Shown here: positions 1-6,385 of the stretch, piece after piece
How positions within the stretch are numbered: position 1 is the stretch's first letter
Layout of the letters: each line of letters starts with the position of its first letter
From: Caballeronia telluris
Lineage (GTDB): Bacteria > Pseudomonadota > Gammaproteobacteria > Burkholderiales > Burkholderiaceae
Reading direction: 5' to 3'
DNA length: 64,000 bases
Assembly: GCF_001544495.1 (NCBI RefSeq)
Contig: NZ_FCNZ02000004.1
Location: 248,001-312,000, forward strand
Program-made: the position numbers and the translations under genes
The notes under the pieces: model-generated
Seen by the model: only the letters and a program-made list of their open reading frames with translations
Databases searched by the model: none
Told to the model about the DNA's origin: nothing

Positions 1-1040
1 AGTTCCTTCGCGAGTGCCTTCAGGCCGCGCGAGATACCTTCGATCTCGGCATTCCGGTTCGCGCCCTCGCCCGTCATGAGTTGCAGGTAGTCGACGACAA
101 TCACGTCTAGGCCAGCCTTGCGCTTGACCAGACGCGCCTTCGAGCGCACGTCGAGCATCCGAAGCGCTGCCTGATCGTCGATGTACAGGTTCAGGTCGCG
201 GATCTTCATCGTTGCGGCCGTCACGCGGTTCCAGAATTCGTTGTCGTCTTCGGGCGACGCCATCACGGTGTCGAGCGGGATGCGGCCCAGCGACGCGAGG
301 TTCCGGTCGTGGAGCTCCGATTCGGGCATTTCCATCGACAGAAACAGCGCGCTGTGATCGATGGCAACGTGAGTGGCGATGTTCAGTGCCAGAGCCGTCT
401 TGCCCATGCCGGGGCGCGCAGCGAGGATCACCAGCCAGCCCGGGCGCAGGCCGCCGTTTAGTTGTCGATCGATGTCGTCGAGGCCCGTCTTGATGACGCG
501 ATCGGAACCGGTCGAGCGGCGCTCAAGCGCGCTGATGTGCTCGGCGAGACCTTGCGCGGCCAGCTTCGGTTCGCGCTTGATCGTCGCTTCACCGAGCGCC
601 TCGAGCTTTGCCGCAGCGCGGTCGATCAGCGTTCCAGCGCTTTCCGGCGTCGCGCCGACAGAATCCTGAATCTCTGCCGCGACGGTGAGCAGGCCGCGCT
701 TCTGGGCCCGGTCACGGACGATTTCGGCATAGCGCGCGACGTTGGCCGAGCTGGGCGTGCTCTGCGCCAGGTCGTTCAGGTACTTCAGGCCGCCCACGTC
801 AGCCGCACGGCCGTCGACGTTCAGGCGCTCGAACACGGTCATCACATCGGCGCCGACGCCGCCAGCAATCAGCTTCGTGATCTCGGCGAAAATCGTCCGA
901 TGATCCGCGCGGTAGAAATGCTCGGTGCGCAGGTCACCGATACGGTCGATCGCGTCGTTGTCGATCAGCAGCGCGCCGATGACGCTTTGCTCATGCTCGA
1001 TGCTGTGCGGTGTCGCTCGTTGGATGTCGTTGGCGCTCAT
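1..1040 (-). CDS. dnaB: Phage replicative DNA helicase DnaB (3' end beyond window)
   Basis: This is the replicative hexameric helicase that unwinds DNA ahead of the phage replication fork. About 346 residues are visible. The N-terminal DnaB domain begins MSANDIQRATPHSIEHEQSV, the Walker A motif (RPGMGKTA) is near residue 208, and the Walker B region (DVIVVDYLQLM) is near residue 315. The C-terminus runs off the left edge. The ATG overlaps the stop of the upstream replication protein (ATGA), so the two are translationally coupled. It is the last visible gene of the leftward early operon. A phage-borne DnaB next to a loader-like protein is a known lambdoid/P22-type layout. Confidence 0.95.
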   Translation of the reverse strand, partial: MSANDIQRATPHSIEHEQSVIGALLIDNDAIDRIGDLRTEHFYRADHRTIFAEITKLIAGGVGADVMTVFERLNVDGRAADVGGLKYLNDLAQSTPSSANVARYAEIVRDRAQKRGLLTVAAEIQDSVGATPESAGTLIDRAAAKLEALGEATIKREPKLAAQGLAEHISALERRSTGSDRVIKTGLDDIDRQLNGGLRPGWLVILAARPGMGKTALALNIATHVAIDHSALFLSMEMPESELHDRNLASLGRIPLDTVMASPEDDNEFWNRVTAATMKIRDLNLYIDDQAALRMLDVRSKARLVKRKAGLDVIVVDYLQLMTGEGANRNAEIEGISRGLKALAKE

Positions 1041-1939
1041 GCTGCTTCCTTGTTCTCGTAGTTGCCCTGGATGACCTTCGCGAAGTTCTCGGCCTTCATG
1101 AGCCAGCCAAGGTCGCAACTGGTCCACTTTCCGCTCCGACCGGTCAGGAAGTCGCTTTCACTGACGAACCGGAAGAACCGATCGAAGAACGCCAGAGCCG
1201 TCTCCTCGTCCGTCGCGTACCGGCTGCCGTCACGCTTCGTCGCCGTCAGAGCCCAGCGCCACCGAGTCCGCATCGCCTTCTGGCGCTCGCCTTCCCACAC
1301 CCGGGGGAAAGGCAGAGTCGGCAAATGCTGGGCGTACAGGTCGATGAGCTTTTGCTGAGGGCAGTTCGGCAACTTGTCGCCAGAAGCGGAATCGGCATCG
1401 CCGATTGCTACCTCACCGTCAGGTGAGGTTTTCTCTTGCTCCTGCTCTTGCTCCTGCTCTTGGCTTGCAAGGGGCTTAGAAGGGGCTTCGATGAGGCTTG
1501 GCTTTCCCGCAGCTTCAGGGCGACATTTGCTCATGTGAAAGACCGAGCGAAACTTGTCGAAGAAGGCCGCCAGATAAGGGTTTTCAGGGAGTGCGTTGTA
1601 CTCGTTCTGAACGCCTGCGCAGCGCTTGTCGGTCGCCACGAGAGACGATGCGATCTGATACGACGCCATCTCCATCACCCAGACCATCTCCGAAGCCTCG
1701 TCGTACTGGCAAAAACCCGCTTCGATGCAGCTTTGAAGCCCCTTCGAAGCCCCTTCCATGCCTAATCCAGTCTCATGCGCGATGTAGAGCATCGGCACGT
1801 AGTAGAGGCCGAGCATGTTGGCGTGCGGAGACGTCATCAGGTAGAGGCCGACAACCTGAGCTTCGGCTCCGGCCTTGCGTAGCCTCTTCCCGGTCTCGCC
1901 GATCCAGAATTGCGGGCTAACCTTCGAGTAGTCGCGCAT
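1037..1939 (-). CDS. Phage replication protein, probable helicase loader / replisome organizer
   Basis: This 300-aa protein sits in the position of lambda O / P22 gene 18. The N-terminal part (MRDYSKVSPQFWIG to about residue 110) looks like a winged-helix DNA-binding domain. A Q/E repeat linker follows near residues 170-180. The C-terminus has the pattern SCDLGWLMKAENFAKVIQGNY, which resembles the conserved tail of DnaT-like replisome organizers. I chose the ATG at 1939 because GGAG lies about 8 bases upstream; an in-frame ATG 14 codons earlier has no such site. It probably binds the phage origin and loads the adjacent DnaB. The role is inferred from the tail motif and context. Confidence 0.8.
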   Translation of the reverse strand: MRDYSKVSPQFWIGETGKRLRKAGAEAQVVGLYLMTSPHANMLGLYYVPMLYIAHETGLGMEGASKGLQSCIEAGFCQYDEASEMVWVMEMASYQIASSLVATDKRCAGVQNEYNALPENPYLAAFFDKFRSVFHMSKCRPEAAGKPSLIEAPSKPLASQEQEQEQEQEKTSPDGEVAIGDADSASGDKLPNCPQQKLIDLYAQHLPTLPFPRVWEGERQKAMRTRWRWALTATKRDGSRYATDEETALAFFDRFFRFVSESDFLTGRSGKWTSCDLGWLMKAENFAKVIQGNYENKEAA

Positions 1940-1940
1940 G

Positions 1941-2126
1941 TCAGGCTCCAACAGCGGCCAGTGCGTCGTTGAGACGGACAAGACGCGCGTCGCTCAGAGC
2001 CTTGATCTCGCGCATCAGCTGGTCACAAATCCAAACGCGCGCGGCGCGCTCCTCGCACACCGTCATGCGATGGCAAAGCTCGCTGATGTGTGCTTCGCGC
2101 TTCGAGTCGAGGTTGGTCGCATCCAT
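1941..2126 (-). CDS. Small phage hypothetical protein (61 aa)
   Basis: This is a 61-aa soluble, largely helical protein (MDATNLDSKREAHISELCHR...). It lies 2 bp after the preceding gene and 1 bp before the next, inside the leftward early operon, so it is certainly co-transcribed. AAGG sits upstream of the ATG. I do not recognise the family. Confidence 0.6.
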   Translation of the reverse strand: MDATNLDSKREAHISELCHRMTVCEERAARVWICDQLMREIKALSDARLVRLNDALAAVGA

Positions 2127-2128
2127 GA

Positions 2129-2431
2129 TTAAGCCTTGGACAATCCGAGAAGTTCTTGACGCTTGCCGGTGTGCAGATCGCGAACCGAACCGCGAACCTG
2201 CAGGCGGCCAGCATCGATCAGCGCGCGCGCACGGCCGCACACACTGGAAAGCTTCAAGTTGGTTTGCGCGCTGATCTGCTCACGCGTCAGGAGGATTTCC
2301 GACGAATCGAAGCAGTCCATCACCATCTGCTGGGTGTGACAGAGCTGCTTGACCGTCAGCGAGTGAAACGACTCCGACTGGGTGTCGGAGACTCGGCGAC
2401 CGGACCGGCCGCTGTAGTGTTCTGTGTTCAT
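2129..2431 (-). CDS. Phage hypothetical protein with possible winged-helix fold
   Basis: This 100-aa protein has a strong ribosome site (AAAGGAG) before the ATG at 2431. Residues of about 40-95 (SSEILLTREQISAQTNLKLSSVCGRARALIDAGRL) read like a winged helix-turn-helix, with a recognition helix around NLKLSSVCGRARALI and a basic wing after it. It could be a DNA-binding accessory protein for replication or early regulation. There is no named family I can assign. Confidence 0.65.
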   Translation of the reverse strand: MNTEHYSGRSGRRVSDTQSESFHSLTVKQLCHTQQMVMDCFDSSEILLTREQISAQTNLKLSSVCGRARALIDAGRLQVRGSVRDLHTGKRQELLGLSKA

Positions 2432-2517
2432 ATGGGTTTCTCCTTTGAGGAGTACTAAATCGGAACAGAAGGAGGCTCCCGAAGAACCTGCTTGTGTGTC
2501 GACTCATCCCATTCGAT

Positions 2518-2540
2518 GCGCCGGCAGGCCGTGCCGGCGC
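2518..2540. other. 9-bp GC-rich hairpin between early genes
   Basis: GCGCCGGCA (2518-2526) and TGCCGGCGC (2532-2540) form a perfect 9-bp stem with a 5-nt loop. It lies in the 115-bp gap between two leftward early genes. There is no T-run on either side, so it is not a classical intrinsic terminator. It could be an RNA processing or attenuation site. Confidence 0.5.
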
Positions 2541-2546
2541 GGTGTT

Positions 2547-2729
2547 CTAGTGCCCTTGCTGCGTGGACTGCATCAACTGACCGATCTGTTTGAATGCTTC
2601 GAACAAAGTCGGGTCGGTTGCTCGCTGCTGCCTGAGGTCCTCCCTTATGGCGTTTTTGTCGTCTCCCACTCGGCTTCTCGCTGCTTCGATTGCCTTGTGG
2701 ACTCTTGCAAGTGCTTCCTCGTCAGACAT
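2547..2729 (-). CDS. Small phage hypothetical protein (60 aa)
   Basis: This is a 60-aa charged helical protein (MSDEEALARVHKAIEAARSRV...). A good Shine-Dalgarno (AAGAGG) overlaps the stop of the upstream regulator gene, and the spacing between the genes is 1 bp. It is part of the leftward early operon. The family is unknown. Confidence 0.55.
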   Translation of the reverse strand: MSDEEALARVHKAIEAARSRVGDDKNAIREDLRQQRATDPTLFEAFKQIGQLMQSTQQGH

Positions 2730-2730
2730 G

Positions 2731-3114
2731 TCACCTCTTGTTGGCGATCATTCTCTCCAATATGGTCAACTCGACCCGGTCAGCCCACCACTGACTGACG
2801 GCCCGGTTGCCTACAACACGCTCGAACTCGTCGACCTTTTCGGCCGGCAGGTCCGCCCGCTTCTTGCCCTTCGCATCGAACGCCTGCGGATTCACGAAGT
2901 TCGTGACGTGCGGCGCATACAGGCCGCACAGTTCCGCGAGTGTTCTTTTCGTCATGCCTTTGACGGCCCGGTTCTCCCAGGCAAGCCAAACGGCATCGCG
3001 AAAAGTCGCACACTGAGCGATCTCGTCGTCGGGAAGGAACCGCGGTGCATCTGCAGGGCCTTCCGACTTCAGGTTGGTTGCAGCGGCCTTGTGCGGCGTT
3101 TGTTGTGTCTGCAT
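2731..3114 (-). CDS. Phage early regulator-like protein (CII position)
   Basis: This 127-aa protein lies just downstream of the Cro-like gene, where lambda keeps cII. Around residues 60-75, TKRTLAELCGLYAPHVTNF reads as a helix-turn-helix, so DNA binding is plausible. The ATG at 3114 was preferred over the one at 3126 because GGAAAGGACG precedes it at the right distance. It may be a CII-like activator of the repressor or integrase, or a replication-accessory protein. Only the position supports the CII idea. Confidence 0.6.
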   Translation of the reverse strand: MQTQQTPHKAAATNLKSEGPADAPRFLPDDEIAQCATFRDAVWLAWENRAVKGMTKRTLAELCGLYAPHVTNFVNPQAFDAKGKKRADLPAEKVDEFERVVGNRAVSQWWADRVELTILERMIANKR

Positions 3115-3266
3115 CGTCCTTTCCATTTAGTTAAAAACAATCGCATTACGACTTGGATTACTGCATAGAGCCGGGGGAAATTGAAGGGGTCGACCGACCC
3201 CTTTACCCCATGAAACTCACCCAGAAGAAAGTCCGCCAGATGATGCGCTCGAGACGAATCTCAACC

Positions 3267-3464
3267 TCAGGACAAGCCCCTGCGCTTGCTCAGGAAGATG
3301 TGCGGCCAGTCGAGCTTGACGGCCGCCGGTATGCCACGACGCTTCCAGTTGTCGACGCGCTGGACTCCCCCGAGTCCGAAGTTGAGGGTCTTGGCAACCT
3401 GAGCAGACCCACCGAGGGACTCGATGAGCTTACGGTCGGCAGTGATGTTGGGTTTGGTGTCCAT
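3267..3464 (-). CDS. Cro-like repressor (YdaS/Cro type HTH)
   Basis: This 65-aa single-domain helix-turn-helix protein contains KLIESLGGSAQVAKTLNF, then a turn, then RVDNWKRRGIPAAVKL, which is the layout of Cro/YdaS proteins. It diverges from the S24 repressor across three operators, as lambda cro diverges from cI. It should switch the phage to lytic growth by blocking repressor expression and damping early transcription. The best promoter leaves almost no untranslated leader before the ATG (see findings). Confidence 0.85.
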   Translation of the reverse strand: MDTKPNITADRKLIESLGGSAQVAKTLNFGLGGVQRVDNWKRRGIPAAVKLDWPHIFLSKRRGLS

Positions 3465-3470
3465 GCCTTA

Positions 3471-3526
3471 TTAAACACGATGTTTAAACAAAACGCAAAC
3501 ACTATGTTGAACAACAAAGTGTTTAA
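3471..3526. promoter_or_regulatory. OR-like region: three 17-bp repressor/Cro operators and leftward promoter
   Basis: Site 1 (3471-3487, TTAAACACGATGTTTAA) is a perfect dyad. Site 2 (3495-3511, GCAAACACTATGTTGAA) and site 3 (3510-3526, AACAACAAAGTGTTTAA) are degenerate copies of TTAAACA-N3-TGTTTAA. On the minus strand, TTGCGT-N17-TTTAAT forms a promoter for the Cro-like gene, with its -10 inside site 1, so binding there would silence it. The repressor gene starts 20 bp to the right of site 3. Confidence 0.8.
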
Positions 3527-3545
3527 GTGCGAGAACATCCGCACT

Positions 3546-4541
3546 ATGCACGACACAATGATTCGCCTCTACGAAGCAGCGCGGCTACTTTGCGGGCTCA
3601 AAACGCCCACGGAGGTTGCTCGGCTGCTCAATTTGTCGCCCCAGGTCGTAAACAACTGGGAGCGCCGCGGAATTTCCAAGGCTGGGATGCTCGACGCGCA
3701 GGAAAAGGTAGGCTGCAGTGCGGTATGGCTTATGACGGGCCAACCGCCGATGACAGTTGAGGGCAATCACGGCACCACGGCATCCAATTCGTCGAACAGC
3801 GAACAAAAAGGGGACGAAATCGCCTCTTCAGCGGCCACTGAACGCAGTACGATGGCCGTCGAAACTGATGCGGCTCGGATGTCGGCCCCTCAACGGGTGC
3901 GAGCAGCGCTCCACAACAAGGGGCTGACCGCCGCGGAGATCGCTTCCGTCGCGGGCGTGGGCGTCGATACCGCATCGAAGTGGCTAGAGGGCGAAGGCCC
4001 CGAGCTGACGCTGCCGCAAGCTGTGGCTTTGCAGAACACGTATGGCGTGAATTCGGTCTGGCTGACGAAGGGTAAGGGCGAGCCCGGCATCGCGATTCAG
4101 TTCGCGGACGAGTATCGGCCGATCACAATCACGAATTGGAGAGCTATTCCAGTGGTAGGCAGGGCACAACTGGGCGACAACGGACACTGGGCCGACCTTG
4201 AATATCCGGTCGGGCACGGCGATGGTTACGTCGACTTCCCATCTAAAGATCCAGACGCCTATGCGCTCAAGTGCGAGGGTGACTCGATGCGCCCCCGCAT
4301 CAAGGCCGGCGAGTTCGTGATCATCGAGCCGAACCAGCCGATCGAGCCCGGCGACGAGGTGCTCGTGAAGTCGAAGGATGGCCGCGTGATGGTCAAAGAA
4401 TTCCTCTACAAACGCGGCGGCCGGACGCACCTGATCTCGGTCAACGACGCGCATAAGCCGATGGCGTTCTCGGACGACGAAATCGAGAAGATACACTTCG
4501 TGCGTGCGATCTGCCGGCCGTCGACGTGGCGGCCGGAGTAG
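3546..4541 (+). CDS. Prophage repressor: two HTH domains plus LexA-like S24 peptidase
   Basis: This 331-aa master repressor of the prophage has two HTH domains. The first covers residues ~10-55 (TPTEVARLLNLSPQVVNNWERRG) and ends SAVWLMTGQ; the second covers ~115-165 (LTAAEIASVAGVGVDTASKW) and ends SVWLTKGKG. A C-terminal S24 domain follows, with Ser247 in CEGDSMRP and Lys284 in VMVKEF. Their 37-residue spacing matches LexA (Ser119/Lys156), so RecA-stimulated self-cleavage on DNA damage is expected. The start is at 3546 or 3558; neither has a strong ribosome site, and the codons further upstream lie under the operators. Two tandem HTH domains are unusual for a CI-type repressor. Confidence 0.9.
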   Translation: MHDTMIRLYEAARLLCGLKTPTEVARLLNLSPQVVNNWERRGISKAGMLDAQEKVGCSAVWLMTGQPPMTVEGNHGTTASNSSNSEQKGDEIASSAATERSTMAVETDAARMSAPQRVRAALHNKGLTAAEIASVAGVGVDTASKWLEGEGPELTLPQAVALQNTYGVNSVWLTKGKGEPGIAIQFADEYRPITITNWRAIPVVGRAQLGDNGHWADLEYPVGHGDGYVDFPSKDPDAYALKCEGDSMRPRIKAGEFVIIEPNQPIEPGDEVLVKSKDGRVMVKEFLYKRGGRTHLISVNDAHKPMAFSDDEIEKIHFVRAICRPSTWRPE

Positions 4542-4603
4542 TCAGGCGATAGCGAAAATTCACGCGCCGAGTGCGGTCCAACACCTATAAAAAACGTAGC
4601 ACA

Positions 4604-4622
4604 AACCTATAATTTTTAGGGT
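4604..4622 (+). promoter_or_regulatory. Probable promoter/operator of the toxin-antitoxin pair
   Basis: A consensus -10 (TATAAT, 4608-4613) sits inside an imperfect dyad, AACCT (4604-4608) and AGGGT (4618-4622). MqsA in E. coli binds AACCT-N3-AGGTT, so the half-sites look related although the spacer here is 9 bp. A weaker ACACCTATAA copy lies at 4581-4590. Autoregulation by the downstream antitoxin is inferred. No good -35 is visible. Confidence 0.45.
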
Positions 4623-4629
4623 ATATTCC

Positions 4630-4935
4630 GTGGCGTGGTCGAAGAGGGACTGGGAAAAACACATCAGAAAGCTGTCGACATCCGACGAATGCATTTTCTG
4701 GTCCAAACACGCAAAGCAGCAGATGCGCAGTCGATCGATCACGATCCCATCTGCCATGGATGTCATCAGGAAGGGCGTGATTCACCTCGAGCCCGAGGTT
4801 GACATGAAGAAGGGAAATATCGTCTGCAGGATGGAGAGGTTTGTGTCTGGGCGCTCATTGGCGATTTGTGTCGCGCTCGAGTGCGAAGGCGCATCCGAAT
4901 GCCTCGTAGTCACTGCAATCGTAATCGGGAGCTAG
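4630..4935 (+). CDS. DUF4258-type putative toxin
   Basis: This is a 101-aa basic protein with the DUF4258 signature (SKHAKQQMRSRSITIPSAMDVI, residues ~25-47) and a beta-rich C-terminus. DUF4258 proteins resemble RelE/ParE-fold toxins and are often the first gene of a toxin-antitoxin pair. It starts with GTG at 4630 and ends 2 bp before an MqsA-like gene. The pair lies directly behind the repressor in the same direction, a usual place for genes expressed in lysogens (stabilisation, exclusion or defence). Toxicity is inferred, not shown. Confidence 0.7.
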   Translation: MAWSKRDWEKHIRKLSTSDECIFWSKHAKQQMRSRSITIPSAMDVIRKGVIHLEPEVDMKKGNIVCRMERFVSGRSLAICVALECEGASECLVVTAIVIGS

Positions 4936-4937
4936 TC

Positions 4938-5399
4938 GTGTACAAATTTACAGACGGCGGCCTGCGCAATGTCTGGCTCGCCAATGGTTACAAGATCAAA
5001 CAGACGCCGTATGGCGAGGCAGTGTCGTTCCAGCATTTGGACGGCCTAGTAAAGGCAATTTGCCATGCACTGATCCGCAAGAAGTCCAAGTTGACCGGCG
5101 CCGAGTTCCGTTACATCAGACAAGCCATGCTACTGTCGCAAGCGTCGATCGGAAAGACGCTTGGCCGGACAGACCAAGCCGTAGCGTTGTGGGAAAAGCG
5201 AAGCATGGTGCCGAAGTTCGCCGATATGATGATCCGAGTGCTGTACGCAGCTCATGCCGACGGAAATGAGAGGGTCAAAAATATCGTGCATGCACTGAAC
5301 GACACCGAGCGGACGATCCACATCGTCCTAAAGGAAACAGCCAGGGGATGGACTCACACGGAACAAGATGAAGTCGAGGACGAACTTGAGCCTGCCTGA
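4938..5399 (+). CDS. MqsA/YgiT-like HTH antitoxin
   Basis: This 153-aa protein starts with GTG at 4938, preceded by GGGAG; an upstream in-frame ATG lies inside the toxin gene and has no ribosome site. Residues ~50-85 (LTGAEFRYIRQAMLLSQASIGKTLGRTDQAVALWEK) match the HTH of MqsA-type antitoxins. The N-terminal part lacks the CxxC zinc motifs of full MqsA and may instead hold the toxin-binding region. A tight 2-bp spacing to the DUF4258 gene supports a toxin-antitoxin operon. The C-terminus is acidic. The alternative is a plain XRE regulator. Confidence 0.7.
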   Translation: MYKFTDGGLRNVWLANGYKIKQTPYGEAVSFQHLDGLVKAICHALIRKKSKLTGAEFRYIRQAMLLSQASIGKTLGRTDQAVALWEKRSMVPKFADMMIRVLYAAHADGNERVKNIVHALNDTERTIHIVLKETARGWTHTEQDEVEDELEPA

Positions 5400-5421
5400 C
5401 CCCTGCTTTCCGCCACGATAA

Positions 5422-5443
5422 GCCCCGCCCCGAGCGGGGCCTT
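5422..5443 (+). terminator. Intrinsic terminator 1 after the toxin-antitoxin pair
   Basis: GCCCCGC (5422-5428) pairs with GCGGGGC (5434-5440), followed by a short CTTT run. It ends the repressor/toxin-antitoxin transcription unit. Confidence 0.7.
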
Positions 5444-5456
5444 TCACATCTTCCCT

Positions 5457-5480
5457 AGCCCGCCGCGTGCGGGCTTTTTT
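5457..5480 (+). terminator. Intrinsic terminator 2 (strong)
   Basis: AGCCCGC (5457-5463) pairs with GCGGGCT (5469-5475), followed by six T. With terminator 1 it insulates the lysogenic genes from the early promoter about 65 bp downstream. Confidence 0.85.
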
Positions 5481-5528
5481 GCGTCCGCGCCACACTCCCC
5501 TCCCCGCCTTAAACAGCCTCATCTCTCG

Positions 5529-5570
5529 TTAAACAAAATGTTTGACAGCAGTTTAAACATAGTGTTTAAT
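5529..5570 (+). promoter_or_regulatory. OL-like region: early promoter covered by two operators
   Basis: TTGACA (5542-5547), a 17-bp spacer and TTTAAT (5565-5570) form a near-consensus sigma-70 promoter. Operator 4 (5529-5545, TTAAACAAAATGTTTGA) covers the -35 and operator 5 (5553-5569, TTAAACATAGTGTTTAA, a perfect dyad) covers the -10. Both match the 17-bp operators beside the cro gene, so the same repressor should shut this promoter in the lysogen. It drives the rightward early operon. Confidence 0.85.
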
Positions 5571-5578
5571 TCGTTCAT

Positions 5579-5623
5579 GCGCTGAACGAACAGCGCGGCG
5601 GCGAAAGCCGGTGCTCTTTAACA
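5579..5623 (+). promoter_or_regulatory. Leader with two hairpins and boxA-like sequence (putative antitermination site)
   Basis: Just after the early promoter lie a 6-bp hairpin (GCGCTG 5579-5584 / CAGCGC 5591-5596), a second hairpin with a GAAA tetraloop (CGGC 5599-5602 / GCCG 5607-5610), and GCTCTTTAACA (5613-5623), which matches the bacterial boxA bound by NusB/S10. The remaining 200 nt to the first gene is also rich in inverted repeats (for example ATCCGTGATCC near 5716 with GGGTCACGGAT near 5753). It resembles a nut- or put-type leader. Function is inferred. Confidence 0.55.
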
Positions 5624-5821
5624 CGACTGGAAACGATAGAACACGCCGATGGCTCTTCGGAGCGGCTAGGCGCAGGACGTAACCCTCGACTCCTGATGAA
5701 AGACCCGAGGCTATCCGTGATCCGCCTGGCTGCCAGATGCAGCTATAGAACGGGTCACGGATTGAATGGTTTTATCAGTGCGCCACGTGTTGACGCACCG
5801 CTAAGACAAACGGAGATGGGA

Positions 5822-5962
5822 ATGAGCCAGAACGCGCAAGACCTGATGGAGCTGCAGCGCCTCGCACAAGGAGGTGCCGGTGCGCTGACCGAAACCCTGC
5901 TGCGTGAATACGCGCTGCGGATTATCGCCGCGGGCTTGCGCGACGAACGAGGAGGTTTGTGA
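5822..5962 (+). CDS. Small phage early protein (46 aa)
   Basis: This is a 46-aa helical protein (MSQNAQDLMELQRLAQ...), the first gene of the rightward early operon. The ATG at 5822 is preferred over that at 5816 because GGAG lies 7 bases upstream. Its stop overlaps the next start (TGATG). The family is unknown. Confidence 0.65.
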   Translation: MSQNAQDLMELQRLAQGGAGALTETLLREYALRIIAAGLRDERGGL

Positions 5963-6264
5963 TGGGAGCGATCACCCCGATTCACGTGACGAGAGCGGGC
6001 GAGCACGTCTTCGGACGCGAACTTGACGCACTCGAGCGACTGGACGAAGCAGCGCAGGCTGCGCGATACCAAGCGGAACAAGACTCGACGTTCGACGAAG
6101 TGCTCGAGGAGATCGCCGAGAGCTTCACGAGCATCGACAAGGCGATGTTCATGGATCGCCTGATGAAAGACACGGACGAAGCGCGCAAGGTGCTGCACCG
6201 GCTCTGCCAGAAGACATACGAACGTGTCGTCGAGAAGGTAATCACGCGGCAGGCAGCGCAGTAA
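5962..6264 (+). CDS. Phage early hypothetical protein (100 aa)
   Basis: This is a 100-aa soluble, acidic and mostly helical protein (MGAITPIHVTRAGEHVFGREL...). GGAGG at 5951-5955 supports the ATG at 5962, which overlaps the preceding stop. No motif is recognised. Confidence 0.7.
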   Translation: MGAITPIHVTRAGEHVFGRELDALERLDEAAQAARYQAEQDSTFDEVLEEIAESFTSIDKAMFMDRLMKDTDEARKVLHRLCQKTYERVVEKVITRQAAQ

Positions 6265-6329
6265 GCCTGCCGAAAAGGAATCCAGCAGGGCCCTGACTGA
6301 TGAGCGTTCAAGAGCGCTTATTTTTCAGT

Positions 6330-6374
6330 GCCTTGCCATTAGCAGTCCTACCCGCCTGGCTGAGTCTCAGGCAC
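6330..6374 (+). promoter_or_regulatory. Inverted repeat ahead of the coiled-coil gene ribosome site
   Basis: AGTGCCT (6330-6336) and AGGCACT (6368-6374) can pair across 31 nt. The right arm ends 2 bases before the GGAG of the gene at 6386, so the structure could limit ribosome access. The intergenic gap 6265-6385 holds nothing else recognisable apart from a weak hairpin followed by TTATTTTT near 6315. Confidence 0.35.
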
Positions 6375-6385
6375 TTGGAGATCAC

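Noticed and set aside
3153..3545. N-terminal extension of the repressor frame
   Set aside because: It would run through the Cro-like gene and all three operators. HTH similarity begins only after 3546.
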